DNA of 64,000 nucleotides from Thermothelomyces thermophilus ATCC 42464 (Eukaryota; Ascomycota; Sordariomycetes; Sordariales; Chaetomiaceae): assembly GCF_000226095.1 (NCBI RefSeq), contig NC_016473.1, forward strand, positions 3,038,001 to 3,102,000, in the 5' to 3' direction. Below are positions 1-9,889 of this stretch, one piece after another. Both the position numbers and the translations under genes were made by a program. The notes beneath the pieces were generated by a model. That model made no database searches. It was not told the DNA's origin and was given only the letters and a program-made list of their open reading frames with translations. The number at the start of each line of letters is the position of its first letter. The first letter of the stretch is position 1.

Positions 1-17
1 TATATATTTCCGTGATA
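1..17 (-). repeat. Tail of the 3' LTR of element E2
   Basis: These bases match the last bases of the reverse-complemented LTRs seen in full at 2014-2433 and 24330-24749, ending in the RIP-altered terminus GTGATA. The following CGATGCCCCTCC block is the internal sequence that abuts the 3' LTR in every copy. The rest of this LTR lies left of the window. Confidence 0.8.
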
Positions 18-139
18 CGATGCCCCTCCTTTAAGGCTTTTGACCCGAAAGCCTATCTTAGGCCGTTTTAAATAGCGCTAATAACCCTTAGTAAGTTGTC
101 TCCCGTGTTTCCCTCTTTCTTTTGTATACTGCTGACAAT

Positions 140-789
140 ATGTCTTGTATAGCAAAGCGTTTGATAAAAAGATCTGTAAAGACCGAGGAGCGTATTGCCC
201 TGGCTGCTGCTATTAACGAGCTAGGGTTTGAAGTGATGCCTTATTCTTTTTATTTTTCTTGTGGCCTCTACTGCTGTATAATAGAGAGTTCTTCTTGTTA
301 CGGTAAATATATTTGTTATAGGAGGTCGTATAACGGTTCTAGGGTTCTAGTCTTATCTTGTCGGTGTTCCCTTGTTAATATATTTTTCTTATATTAACTT
401 CCGTAGTATCCTATATTATAGACAAATCGAAGCGCCTCGACCGATTAGAATAAGATGCTAAGGAGGCTCTCTATACTAACCACGATTCATTAGTAAAAGC
501 ATAGCATCGTCTAGACTAGTCTCTAGCTTGTTTAGACCGCATTCGTCGTCAAAAGCGATCGTTATTATCTCGAGGGTCAGAGATAGTTCGCTAGGGTCTT
601 ATATCTTTAGATAAATTAGAAGAGGTAGAGCAATAGGAATTAGGGGCGGTTCTAGGTATATAGCTTAATAGTAATATTAACGTTATTAACTAGGACGCTA
701 TCTTTAATTCTATCCTAGGTTTTTCTTTAGTTAATCCGGGTTCTACTAGTAGAACTATTCTAGTTTCTTAGGGCAGTTCAAATTCTTAA
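140..789 (+). pseudogene. E2 antisense ORF, Zn2Cys6-coiled-coil type D (RIP-damaged)
   Basis: This is the antisense gene of E2, on the + strand because E2 is minus-oriented. It starts at the ATG at 140 and is homologous to the E4 copy at 2556. The N-terminal part resembles a Zn2Cys6 cluster with several Cys codons changed to Tyr (TGT/TGC to TAT/TAC), as RIP produces. A branch-like ATTAAC near 385 and a following TAG mark the intron. Exon 2 encodes a charged Leu/Arg-rich coiled coil and contains TAG stops. The end at 787-789 (TAA) overlaps the 3' end of E2 pol on the opposite strand. The function is inferred as DNA binding. This copy is dead. Confidence 0.6.
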
Positions 790-1581
790 CTAGTTCCTAT
801 AAGTTATCCTCTAGTCCAAAATCAAGCCATTTAACTAGATACTATAGTTCCTTATTAATAATATATAAATCTAGAATTTCTTCGATGTCCTATTTTTCCT
901 CTTTGTCCTTTGCTTCGATATTTATAGCGATTTTAGCGTTCTTCGGCGCTAGTTCGAGAAGTGAAATATAAAAAACATCTGTCTATAATCGCATAGATGA
1001 TAGTAACGATAGTTAGTAGTTAGATGTCAAAATTCGTTTCTTGATAACGAAGGGTCTGACCTTCTTGAAGTCTAGCTTTGTACTTAGTTGTTTAGTTTAT
1101 AGGTTTCGTACGATTAGGTAGACTTTGTCTCCCCTCTTAAGGCAAGGTCCCTTGAGCCTATGTTTGTCGTAGTAGTTCTTTATTCTAGTTCTAATAAACT
1201 TAAGTTCCTTTTTAAGCTTCTTATATAGTACGTACATTTGTTCTACTTTAACTGTTGCTCTCGGCACTGTGACCTCTAGTCCTTGCCTAAGGTCTGCTTT
1301 ATATCTGTAGTTTGTGAAGAACGGTATAACTTTGGTTGTTTCCGTTAGCATTATATTATAAGCAAGTTATACTATTAGTAATAATATGACCTAGTCATCT
1401 TGCTAGTAGTTAACGTAAGAACAGAGGTATTACTTGATAACTTGGTTTAGTCGCTCCGTTTGTCTATTAGTCTGTAGGTAATATACTATTAATAGCTTAC
1501 TATTAATACCTAATCGTTATATTAACGCTTACTAGAACTTCGATATAAACTTAGTATCTCTATTAGTAATCTATTCCTATA
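686..1581 (-). pseudogene. E2 pol, C-terminal segment (integrase end plus chromodomain)
   Basis: The minus strand is homologous to the end of the E6 pol: the integrase C-terminal segment (1097-1351, including the RGDKVYLI block) and then the chromodomain, ending at TAA 686-688. RIP has created many stops. At 1581 the gene is interrupted by E3; it resumes at 39315 with matching sequence after the E3 target duplication CTATA. Confidence 0.8.
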
Positions 1582-2000
1582 TGTTACGGAAATATACATG
1601 CAGATGCCGCCTAAGCCACTAGCACAAATGGGCTAATCAAGTCAAAGGAACGAAAGGACCAATTACAGCATAGGAAGCATAATGATCACTACGCTCACCA
1701 GTAATCAGAGTAATCACCGCCATACGATCACTCACGATTACCGTGATCAGGAATGATCACTAGGATTATATATATATATAGATAGTCACTCGTTATAATG
1801 GACTCTGAGAGTTTACCAGTGGTAACAATCATAATCATAGTACTTATACCAAGCATTGCTAATTACTATAAGAGACAACTCTAAGTGTTATTATAAACCC
1901 TTTGGCTTTACCGAATCCCTCAGACGACCTGCCTACTTGTCCCGCTTTACCTACCTCCGTCTAGACCCTTTTAGAAGAAGTCTAAGTTAGGTTTGTCATA
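1582..2000 (+). repeat. E3 5' LTR, U3 type B
   Basis: The LTR begins TGTTACGG (RIP form of TGTCACGG) and ends GTTTGTCATA. It is 419 bp, the same as its 3' partner. U3 carries repeated GATCAC/GTGATC motifs (about 1670-1765). The R-U5 part is shared with all other LTRs here. Confidence 0.9.
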
Positions 2001-2013
2001 CGTTATTACTACT

Positions 2014-2433
2014 TATGACGAACCTAACTTAGACTTCTTCTAAAAGGGTCCAGACGGAGGTAGGTTGAGCGTAACGAGCAGGCAGGTCATCTAAGGGATT
2101 CGGTGAAGCCAAAGGGTTCACAACAACACTAGAGTTGTCTCTCACAGTAATCAGCAATGCTTGGTATAAGTACTGTAATTGTAATTATTACCACTGGTGA
2201 ACTCCAGAGTCCACCATAACGAGTGACTATCTACATGTATATATAATCCTAAGATCACTCTTCACCTAGTGATCCTTTGCCGTCTAGATCACGGCTGCGG
2301 TAGTAATCCCATAGTATATAGATCACTTTGCCAAGCGTGATCCTTTCCTGATTGGTCCGTTCGTGCTTGCTATCCTATTGGCCTGTCGGGGGAGGCGGCT
2401 CAGGCGGCGTCCTATATACATATTTCCGTGACA
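2014..2433 (-). repeat. E4 3' LTR, U3 type D
   Basis: This is a 420-bp LTR in reverse orientation, beginning TATGACGAACC and ending CCGTGACA. U3 holds GATCAC/GTGATC at 2253, 2269, 2287, 2321 and 2337. With the E3 5' LTR it forms a head-to-head inverted LTR pair. Confidence 0.9.
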
Positions 2434-2555
2434 CGATGCCCCTCCTTCAAGGCTTTCGACCCGAAAGCCTATCTTAGGCCGTTTCAAATAGCGCTAACAA
2501 CCCTTAGTAAGTTGTCTCCCGTGTTTCCCTCTTTCCTCTATATACTGCTAACAAT

Positions 2556-3205
2556 ATGTCTCGTGTAGTAAAGCGTTCGACAAAAAGATCTGTGAAGACC
2601 GGGGAGCATATTGCCCTAGCTGCTGCCATTAACAAGCTAGGGTTCGAAGTAATGCCTTGTTCTTATTGTTTTTCTTACGGCCTCTACTGCCGTATAATAG
2701 AGAGTTCTTCTTGTTATGGCGAATACGTTTGTCGTGGGAGGTCGTACGATAGTTCTAGGGTTCCGGTCTCGTCTTATCCGTATTCCCTTATTAGTATATT
2801 TTTCCTATACTAACTTCTACAGTGTCCTGTATTATAGACGAATCAAAGCGCCTCGACCAATTAGAACAAGATGCTAAGGAGGCTCTCTATGCTGACCGCG
2901 ATTCGTTAGCAAAAGCGTAGCGTCGTCTAGACAAATCTCTAGCTCGTTTAGACCGTATTTGTCGTCAAAAGCGATCGTTGTTATCTCAAGGGTCAGAGAT
3001 GGTTCGCCGGGGTCTTATGTCTTTGGATAAATTAGAAGAGGTGGGACAGCAGGAATCGGGGGCGATTCTAGGTATATAGCTCAATGGTAGCGTTAACGTT
3101 GTTGACTAGGGCGCCGTTTTTGATTCTGTCCCGGTTTTGCCTTTGGTCGATCTAGGTTCTGCCGGTAGAACTGTTCTAGTTTCTCAGGGCAGTTCAAATT
3201 CTTAA
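2556..3205 (+). pseudogene. E4 antisense ORF, Zn2Cys6-coiled-coil type D (RIP-damaged)
   Basis: This is the antisense gene of E4, from the ATG at 2556. Exon 1 encodes a basic N-terminus and then the Zn2Cys6-like block (about 2655-2770): first half C-x2-C-x6-C intact, second half with three Cys codons changed to Tyr by transitions at the C-x8-C-x2-C-x6-C positions. A candidate intron has a consensus TACTAAC branch site near 2808 and an acceptor at ACAG or TTATAG just downstream. Exon 2 (about 2840-3080) encodes a Leu-heptad, Arg/Lys/Glu-rich coiled coil and contains a TAG from CAG. The C-terminus overlaps the E4 pol 3' end (3093-3205) on the opposite strand. Confidence 0.65.
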
Positions 3206-6200
3206 TTAGTTCCTATAAGTTGTCTTCTGGTCCGAAATTAAGCCATTTGACCAGGTACTATAGTTCCCCGTTAATAATACGTGAATCTAGAATTTCTTCG
3301 ACGTCCTATTCTTCTTCTTCGTCTTCTGCTTCGATATATATAGCAACCTTGGCATTTTTTAGTACTGGTTCAAGGAGTAAAATATAAAAAACATCCGTCC
3401 GTAGTCATATAGATAACGGTAACGATAGTCGGTAGTTAGATGTCGAAATTCGTTCTTTGATAACGAAGGGTCCGACCTTCTTAAAGTCTAGCTTTACGTT
3501 TAGTCGTTTGGTTCGTAAGTTCCGTGCGATCAGGTAGACTTTGTCTCCCCTCTCTAGGCGAGGTCCCTCGAGCCTATGTTTATTGTAGTAATTCTTTATT
3601 CTGGTTTTGACAAACTCGAGTTCTTTTTTAAGCTTTTCATATAGTACGTACATTTGTTCCGCTTTAACTGCTGCTCTCGGCACTATAACCTCTAGTCCTT
3701 GCCTAAGGTCTGCTTTATATCTATAGTTTGCGAAGAACGGTATAACTTTAGTCGTTTCTATTAGCGTCGTATTATAGGCAAGTTATACTGTTAGTAATAG
3801 CATGACCTAGTCGTCTTACTAGTAGTTAATATAAGAATAGAGATATTGCTTAATAACTTAGTTTAGTCGCTCCGTTTGTCTGTCAGTCTATAGGTAATAT
3901 GCCGTTGATAGCTTACTATTAATGCCTAATCGTTATATTAACGCTTGCCAGAACTTTGATACGAACTTAGTATCTCTATCGGTGATCTATTCTTACGGCT
4001 AAGCATGTACTAATGTAACTTGCTAATAGATCACGTCTACTAGCTGTTTAGCTATCTATAACTCCTTATAGGGAAAGAAGTATACCTATTTAGTTAGGCG
4101 ATCTACTATAATAAGAATACTATTATAGATTACTCCTATAGCTATGTCTTTAGATTCTAGTAGCTTCGTAATAAAGTCCATCGTAACCAAACTCTATAGT
4201 TTGTCAGCTATTAGTAGTGGCTAAAGTAGCCTATACGGCTTATGTCATGCCGTTTTGCTTCAATTACAAATGTCGTAGTTCCGTATGACTTCCTTAACCC
4301 GTGCCGTTAACTATAGAAAGTCGTAGTGTTTCTTAACTTATGCGATAGTCTTCGTAACTCCTTTATATCCTCCAAGTTTCGACTCGTAGAGTTCTCGAAT
4401 CATCCGTAGCTGTTGATCCTAGTCGTAGATATATGCTTTGCCTTAGTACCAAAGTTTCCCATCTCTTTCTTCCACTCCGTTAGGTACTACTGGTCCGGGT
4501 GCTGCTTAATACTATACCTTGTTGATCCTTTCCTCTCGAAAGATTATATAGCATTCGAGGAACGAGTCAAGTAGATCGTCTTCCACAGGTGTCTGCGTTT
4601 CGTGATATAGCGTTCCGTCTATTTGTTCCTTGAACAACGGTAGTGTTATTTCCGTTCGTCCTTTCGTATGATCCGTTTGTTGGCTTAAGATGTCTGCTTG
4701 TATATTCTCTTTGCCCTTCTTATAGCAGATTTCAAAGTTAAATTCCGTGAGGAATTCTGCCTATTGTATTTGTCGTCTGTTAAGTTCCTTTGTCGTCATA
4801 AAGTATTATAGGTTCTTGTGATCTATATACACTTGTACTAGTTTAATTGTACCACTAAGGTATAGTTGCCATTCCTTAAAAGCTTTGACAATCACAAGTA
4901 GTTCCTTGTCGTAAATCGGATAATTAAGATATAGTCCGTCGAGCTTCTTTAAAAAGAAGGCTATAGGATATAGCTTCCCTTGTTTGTCTCGTTGTCCTAA
5001 TTGTCCTCTAATGGCGTAGTCTAAAGCGTCTATTTCCACCTCGAATGGCTTCTTAGGGTCTAGTAATACCAGTACTAGATCTTTAGTAATGGCGTTACAG
5101 ATCTACGTAAATGCTTGCTTATATTGCTCTTCCCATTGGAATTTAGTATTCTTCTTGGTAAGTTTGTATAAAGGTCGTACGATCGCTCTAAAGTTCCTGA
5201 TGAACATCCGGTAGAAGTTCGCAAATCTGATGAAGCTTCGTACTTCTATAACTAACGTCGGTTATAGCCAATTCTTGATGGCTTTAACCTTTAAAGGTTC
5301 TATCCGAATTTGTCTTGGGGATATTTTGTATCCTAGAAACACCGTTTTCCTAACATGGAATTTGCTCTTTTCCTTGTTAACTAATAGCTTGTATACGTAT
5401 AGCGTGTCTAGCACTGCTTTCACATGCTTCCGGTGTTCGTCTATCGTCTTAGAGAAGATAAGTATATCATCGAGATAATATACCGTAAATTTGTCGAGAA
5501 AGGGTCGGATAGCTTGATTAATTAGGGCTTAGAACGTTGCCGGCGCGTTTATAAGTCTAAATGGCATGACAAGGTACTTATAGTGGCTATAGGGTGTCTT
5601 AAAGGCCGTTTTCCACTCGTTACCTTTTTTAATCTATATATAGTTATAGGCCAATGGCAAGTCAAGACGCGTGAAATATTAGGCTCCTGCTAACTGATCT
5701 CGGAGCTGTAAGATCAGCGGTAACGGGTATCGGTTTTTCACGGTCTGTTTGTTAAGTTGCTAATAGTCAATGTATAACTATAGCTTTCCGTCTTTCTTAG
5801 GCACAAACAGGATTAGGTAGCCTGCTAGCGATGTCAACAGGCAGATATATCCTCTTTGAAGGTTCTCCTCCAAATATCACTTAAGTTCTTCATTTTATAT
5901 CTAGCTCGTATAGTAAATCTTAAAGAACTTTAGTTATACTCCTTCTTTAAGCTTAATCTTGTGATCCTATAGGCCGTGTTCTGGTAATCTTTCTAGATAC
6001 TTTGGTTCGAATGCTAGGTGTCCTTCGTATTCCTTCGGTACTTCCCTAGTCTTGTCTCGTCTCTCGGTTTTCTAATAGTATACAAACTTGGTTCCGTCTA
6101 TAGCGATACTAGCGATTTCTCCTATCTCAACCTACTACTCTAATTGCAATGCTCTGCATTTATTAACGGAGAGAACAGCTATCGGCGATTTAGCTCGTTC

Positions 6201-6875
6201 CTCCTGTCGTGATATCGATGTCATTATGCCGCCTCTTCCAGAGTCCGTAGTAGTCTGTCTGCTACTATCCGTCTCTTATAGTAGATCTGTAGGATATACC
6301 TTTCCTTAAGCATCATCTGCTCGTAATCCTTATATACTCCCTATCTCGCTAGTCGAATATGACTCTATTTAGGGTTATAGGTAGCTACTATTCTTCTAGC
6401 TAATGTCTAGGTCGTAATCTTCATACTATAGTAACCCTAATATTATATCTTTGTCGTTGCCTATGTCTATAATGCTAAATACGACTGCTATAGTCTTCCC
6501 TACTATAGTGATGTTAATCGGTTTGGTCTCCTTATATACCTATTATGTCGGAAATGGCCCTTTAACTATACTATGCTTCTGCTTCATTCTCTAGGGTATC
6601 TATAGCTAATTTATAAGTGTCGGCAAAATCAGGTTTATCTCTGCTCTACTATCTACTAATACGAGCATTTCGTGCTATTTCTATTGTGCTATTATCTATA
6701 GTCGCTTGTCTTGCCGTCGTCGTCTAAAGATTATAGCAATTTCCTATGTTTCTACCGGGAGGTCTCGATATAGTAGTCTCTTGTGCCAGTCCCTCCTATG
6801 CTACATTACCACTCGCTGCTACGCGGGCGTTAATAGTTTCCAGGCCCCTCGAAGGGCCCTAACCCGTTTCCTAGG
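3093..6875 (-). pseudogene. E4 pol polyprotein (RIP-killed)
   Basis: The minus-strand reading follows E6 pol: protease region (about 6450-6800), reverse transcriptase (about 5230-6250), RNase H (about 4700-5100), integrase (about 3500-4500) and chromodomain (about 3250-3340), ending at TAA 3093-3095. Many TAG/TAA codons and missense changes, nearly all transitions, make it non-functional. The gag-pol junction at about 6830-6875 keeps the GGGCCC palindrome found in the other copies. Confidence 0.85.
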
Positions 6876-7148
6876 TTAGTGCTAACCTCTTCGGTTATTT
6901 AGCTAATAGCGGCTTTGTCGATTGTGCTCATTTCCGTAAGCCATTAAGTGCTTGCGGCTTCCTACCATTAGGTCCGTTCTACTTTCTATCGTACGTGCTA
7001 TAGCTTCGTCTAAAGCTCCTAAATTCGCAATTTCTTTTCTTCTATATAATAGAGGTAATCGTTGCTCTAGCACGAGTCCTATATGTCTCGTCCCGTTCCG
7101 CAGTACCTAGGCTAGGCTCATCTTAGAACTATTATAATGCTTCCTAGA
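6830..7148 (-). pseudogene. E4 gag, C-terminal segment
   Basis: This is the end of E4 gag on the minus strand (TAA at 6830-6832), cut by insertion of E6 at the target CTAGA. Segments 6830-7148, 14759-16044 and 23636-24302, less two 5-bp target duplications, sum to 2262 nt, exactly the gag length of E6 and E7. Confidence 0.85.
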
Positions 7149-7600
7149 TGTCACGAGCCAACCATAAACCGCGACCCGGTGGGGTGCAGCAGGCCGAATG
7201 AGCCACCAATCAAGAAGGGCACGAAGCGAGGCTGACATGGATCGCTAGGGAGCGCAGGCTACCACGAGCAAACAATTGCCAAAAGGGGAAAGATAGCGGA
7301 GGATAGCTAGCTACCAAAGGCGATCCAAAGACAGGATCGAAGAAGGCCATAAGCGATCAGGAAAAGTATATATACATGTAAATAGTCACTCGTTATGGTG
7401 GACTCTGGGAGTTCACCAGTGGTAACAATCACAATCACAGTACTCATACCAAGCATTGCTGATTACTGTGAGAGACAACTCTAAGTGTTGTTGTGAACCC
7501 TTTGGCTTCACCGAATCCCTCAGACGACCTGCCTGCTTGTCCCGCTTCACCCACCTCCGTCTGGACCCTTTCAGAAGAAGTCTGAGTTGGGTTCGTCACA
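7149..7600 (+). repeat. E6 5' LTR, U3 type A (452 bp)
   Basis: The LTR runs from TGTCACGAGCC to TTCGTCACA. U3 contains four CGATC-core motifs: GGATCGC 7239-7245, GGCGATCC 7319-7326, GGATCG 7334-7339 and GCGATC 7353-7358. A TATA run lies at 7367-7374. R is inferred to begin at 7418. Confidence 0.95.
7367..7428 (+). promoter_or_regulatory. E6 core promoter and inferred RNA start
   Basis: TATATATA at 7367-7374 lies 44-51 nt upstream of AGTGGTAACAA (7418-7428). That 11-mer is exactly complementary to the site just after the LTR (7603-7613), so it is probably the first 11 nt of the genomic RNA, as in self-priming Tf1-type elements. The segment from the TATA run onward is shared by all U3 types. 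The start site itself is inferred. Confidence 0.6.
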
Positions 7601-7602
7601 CG

Positions 7603-7613
7603 TTGTTACCACT
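7603..7613 (+). other. E6 self-priming primer-binding site
   Basis: TTGTTACCACT lies 2 nt after the 5' LTR end and is the exact reverse complement of AGTGGTAACAA at 7418-7428 in the LTR. No tRNA-type TGG-initial site adjoins the LTR. This matches the self-priming mechanism known for Tf1/sushi-group chromoviruses. Confidence 0.7.
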
Positions 7614-7627
7614 CCCTTTGTTCTGTC

Positions 7628-9889
7628 ATGGTTCAGAACGGAGGAGACTTCGACCTCGACATCGACATGGCTACCGACGTCACGGCCAAACAGCTGCTCA
7701 CTCAGCTTGGTCAACTCTAGCAGCGGATCTAGGAGTTGGACCAGAGAGACAAGGCTACTCAAGCTCGAATCAAGGAACTCGAGAATCGCGAAAAGTACTT
7801 GCAGAAGTTGGTCAACGAGGCCTACGCCAAAATCGAAGCGCTCGAGACCGCCAAGGCGAGCCGCATCAAGATCGAACCACCTGGTAAATACGGAGGAACC
7901 AAGGAGGATCTCGCAGGATTCCTGACAAACCTCCGATCCTACTTCCGGCTCAATAACGACAAGTTTCCGGACGACAAAGCCAAAGTCCTCTACGTAGCCA
8001 CGAGACTGGAGGGCAAGGCACTTAGATGGTTCGAGCCTACGTGGAACGACTACCTCACTGAGGAAGACGAAGACGACCGAGACGCGTTCACACAGGCAGT
8101 CTTCCGATCTTACGACCGTTTCGAAGAAGAGCTTCGAAAGGTTTTCGGCGACAGAGACGAGAAGATTCATGCGCAAGAAAGACTCGCCAATCTTCGACAG
8201 ACCAAGTCAGCAGCCTCCTACGCCGCATAGTTCAGACAGGACATGCTCAAGTCTCAGCTTAACGACAAGGCATTAATGCAACTGTTCTACAACGGCTTGA
8301 AGGAAAAGGTCAAGGACGAGCTATACAAGTACGACCGGCCTGAGACCCTGGACGAATATATCGCATAGGCCATCAGAATCGATGATCGACTCTACGCACA
8401 AGAGCAGCAGAAACGAGGTCGAATGAACGGAACCACGGTTAAGGCCAACGACAAGAAAAAACGAGCGTACGTCAGTACCTCGTATAGGACGCACCCCAGA
8501 GCTATAGATGTGGACGTAGCGCAGAAGCAGGACTAGAAGAAGGCGACCAAAGACAAGTCCAATGTTACCTGCTACAACTGCGGAAAGAAAGGGCATTACA
8601 AGCGAGAATGCCGGAGCCCGAAGAAAGAATGGAAGCCAGTCCCTGGAAAAGAAATCGCGGATATCGACGAAACCACCAAGAACGTCACCGAAGTAGCAGC
8701 CACGAGCTACGAAGACAAGGACAGTGACACGGACAGTCTCGGACACGACGGCAACGGTGAAGACGAACAAGCACCGTACTCCGAACTGGTCACTGTAGAC
8801 CCAGAGACAGGTCTTGCCGAATGGGACATGGCAGGAGAGTATGCGCCGCCAATTTCGATTCTCCTAACCTTGAGGCAGTGGGGTTTCACAGTCACGCAGA
8901 GGCGGGATGGATCGTGGACAACCGACACCCAAGGAATCGAAAGACCCGGACCCAATGCTCTATTCCTCCAGGAACGAATCGAATGGTACCGCAACGAAGT
9001 TTTCCGACTCAACACGGAACTGCGCGAACGGAATGGGCGCTTGACTCGACTTGCCCAGCAGAGCGATGAGATAAAGGACGAAATAAGGGAACTCCGACGT
9101 ATCGTGGAAACCATCAAAGGGGAACAGCCTGTGACATATGATGGGCCCGATAGCTACACCGAGCACTTTGACGATCAGCAACTCAGCCACGACGTACGGA
9201 ACCCCGAATACCAGTTCATACGCGCGAACCGCGGAAAAGACGAACGTACGTGGGAAAGCTACTGGAAGAAACACTCCTATATCAGCACTGGAGTACCTAC
9301 GGTCCACGTACAATGGGAAGGATTCGGGAAAGAATTCCAATACCTTCCGGGCGACGCCACGCGACTGCACCCTCGACATGAGGCACATGCGCAAGTGCCC
9401 TGGTTCCAGTGTGTGGCACACGAATGCCGATACCACTTCCGCGACAAATTCGAAAACAACCACTGGCCGACCCGACAGGAGAACGGGGACAGAGGCTTGT
9501 GCCCTGTAGAATGGGTCTACGATGCAGGAAACAGAGCGGCCGAATTGCTCTAGAAGATCGAAGCCCGCGATCTAGAAAGCATCACGATAGTTCCAAGACG
9601 AGCCTGGCCTAGGCACTGCGGAACCGGACGAGATATATGGGACTCGTGCTAGAGCAACGATTGCCTCTATCACGCGGACGAAAAGAAATTGCGAATTCGG
9701 GAGCTTCAGATGAAGCTATGGCACGTACGACGGAAAGCGGAACGGACCCAATGGTGGGAAGCCGCAAGCACTCAATGGCTCACGGAAATGAGCACGATTG
9801 ACGAAGCCGCTATTAGCCGAACAACCGGAGAGGTCAGCACTGACCTAGGAAACGGGTCAGGGCCCTTCGAGGGGCCCAGAAACCATTAA
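7628..9889 (+). pseudogene. gag: E6 gag (753 codons, seven RIP stops)
   Basis: This encodes the structural protein of the virus-like particle. The frame opens at ATG 7628 and runs to TAA 9887-9889, with premature TAG codons at 7718, 7730, 8228, 8366, 8534, 9551 and 9650, each explained by CAG to TAG. The N-terminus has a coiled coil and then a retrotransposon Gag domain (LRSYFRL, LYVATRLEGKALRWF). A CCHC zinc knuckle C-x2-C-x4-H-x4-C lies at about 8570-8612. An unusual extension of some 420 codons follows, with a second coiled coil (about 8970-9120) and a Cys/His-rich patch (about 9410-9470). The length of 2262 nt is identical in the five other copies that can be measured. Confidence 0.88.

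Noticed and set aside
1670-1765. GTGATCAC repeats considered as a CRISPR-like or satellite array
   Set aside because: The units are 6-9 bp, irregularly spaced and confined to U3. They fit promoter motifs, not an array with spacers.
5230-5478. Repeated 82-codon ORF opposite reverse transcriptase (also 11241-11489, 20133-20381, 28224-28472)
   Set aside because: It is the reverse strand of the YLDD region of pol. Its conservation follows from RT conservation.
7571-8176. 201-codon minus-strand ORF over the LTR/gag junction
   Set aside because: It is a shadow of gag. It spans the LTR boundary and has no domain.
8321-8770. Antisense ORF over gag, recurring in other copies (15564-15854, 17240-17662, 30943-31365, 48920-49195)
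   Set aside because: It recurs because gag recurs. The hydrophobic Val/Phe-rich translation mirrors the Asp/Glu/Lys-rich zinc-knuckle region on the sense strand. It lacks a conserved start and is not maintained independently, unlike the antisense ORF near the 3' LTR.
9860-9877. GGGCCC hairpin considered as a transcription terminator
   Set aside because: It lies inside coding sequence at the gag-pol overlap of a eukaryotic element with no T tract. Frameshift geometry fits better.
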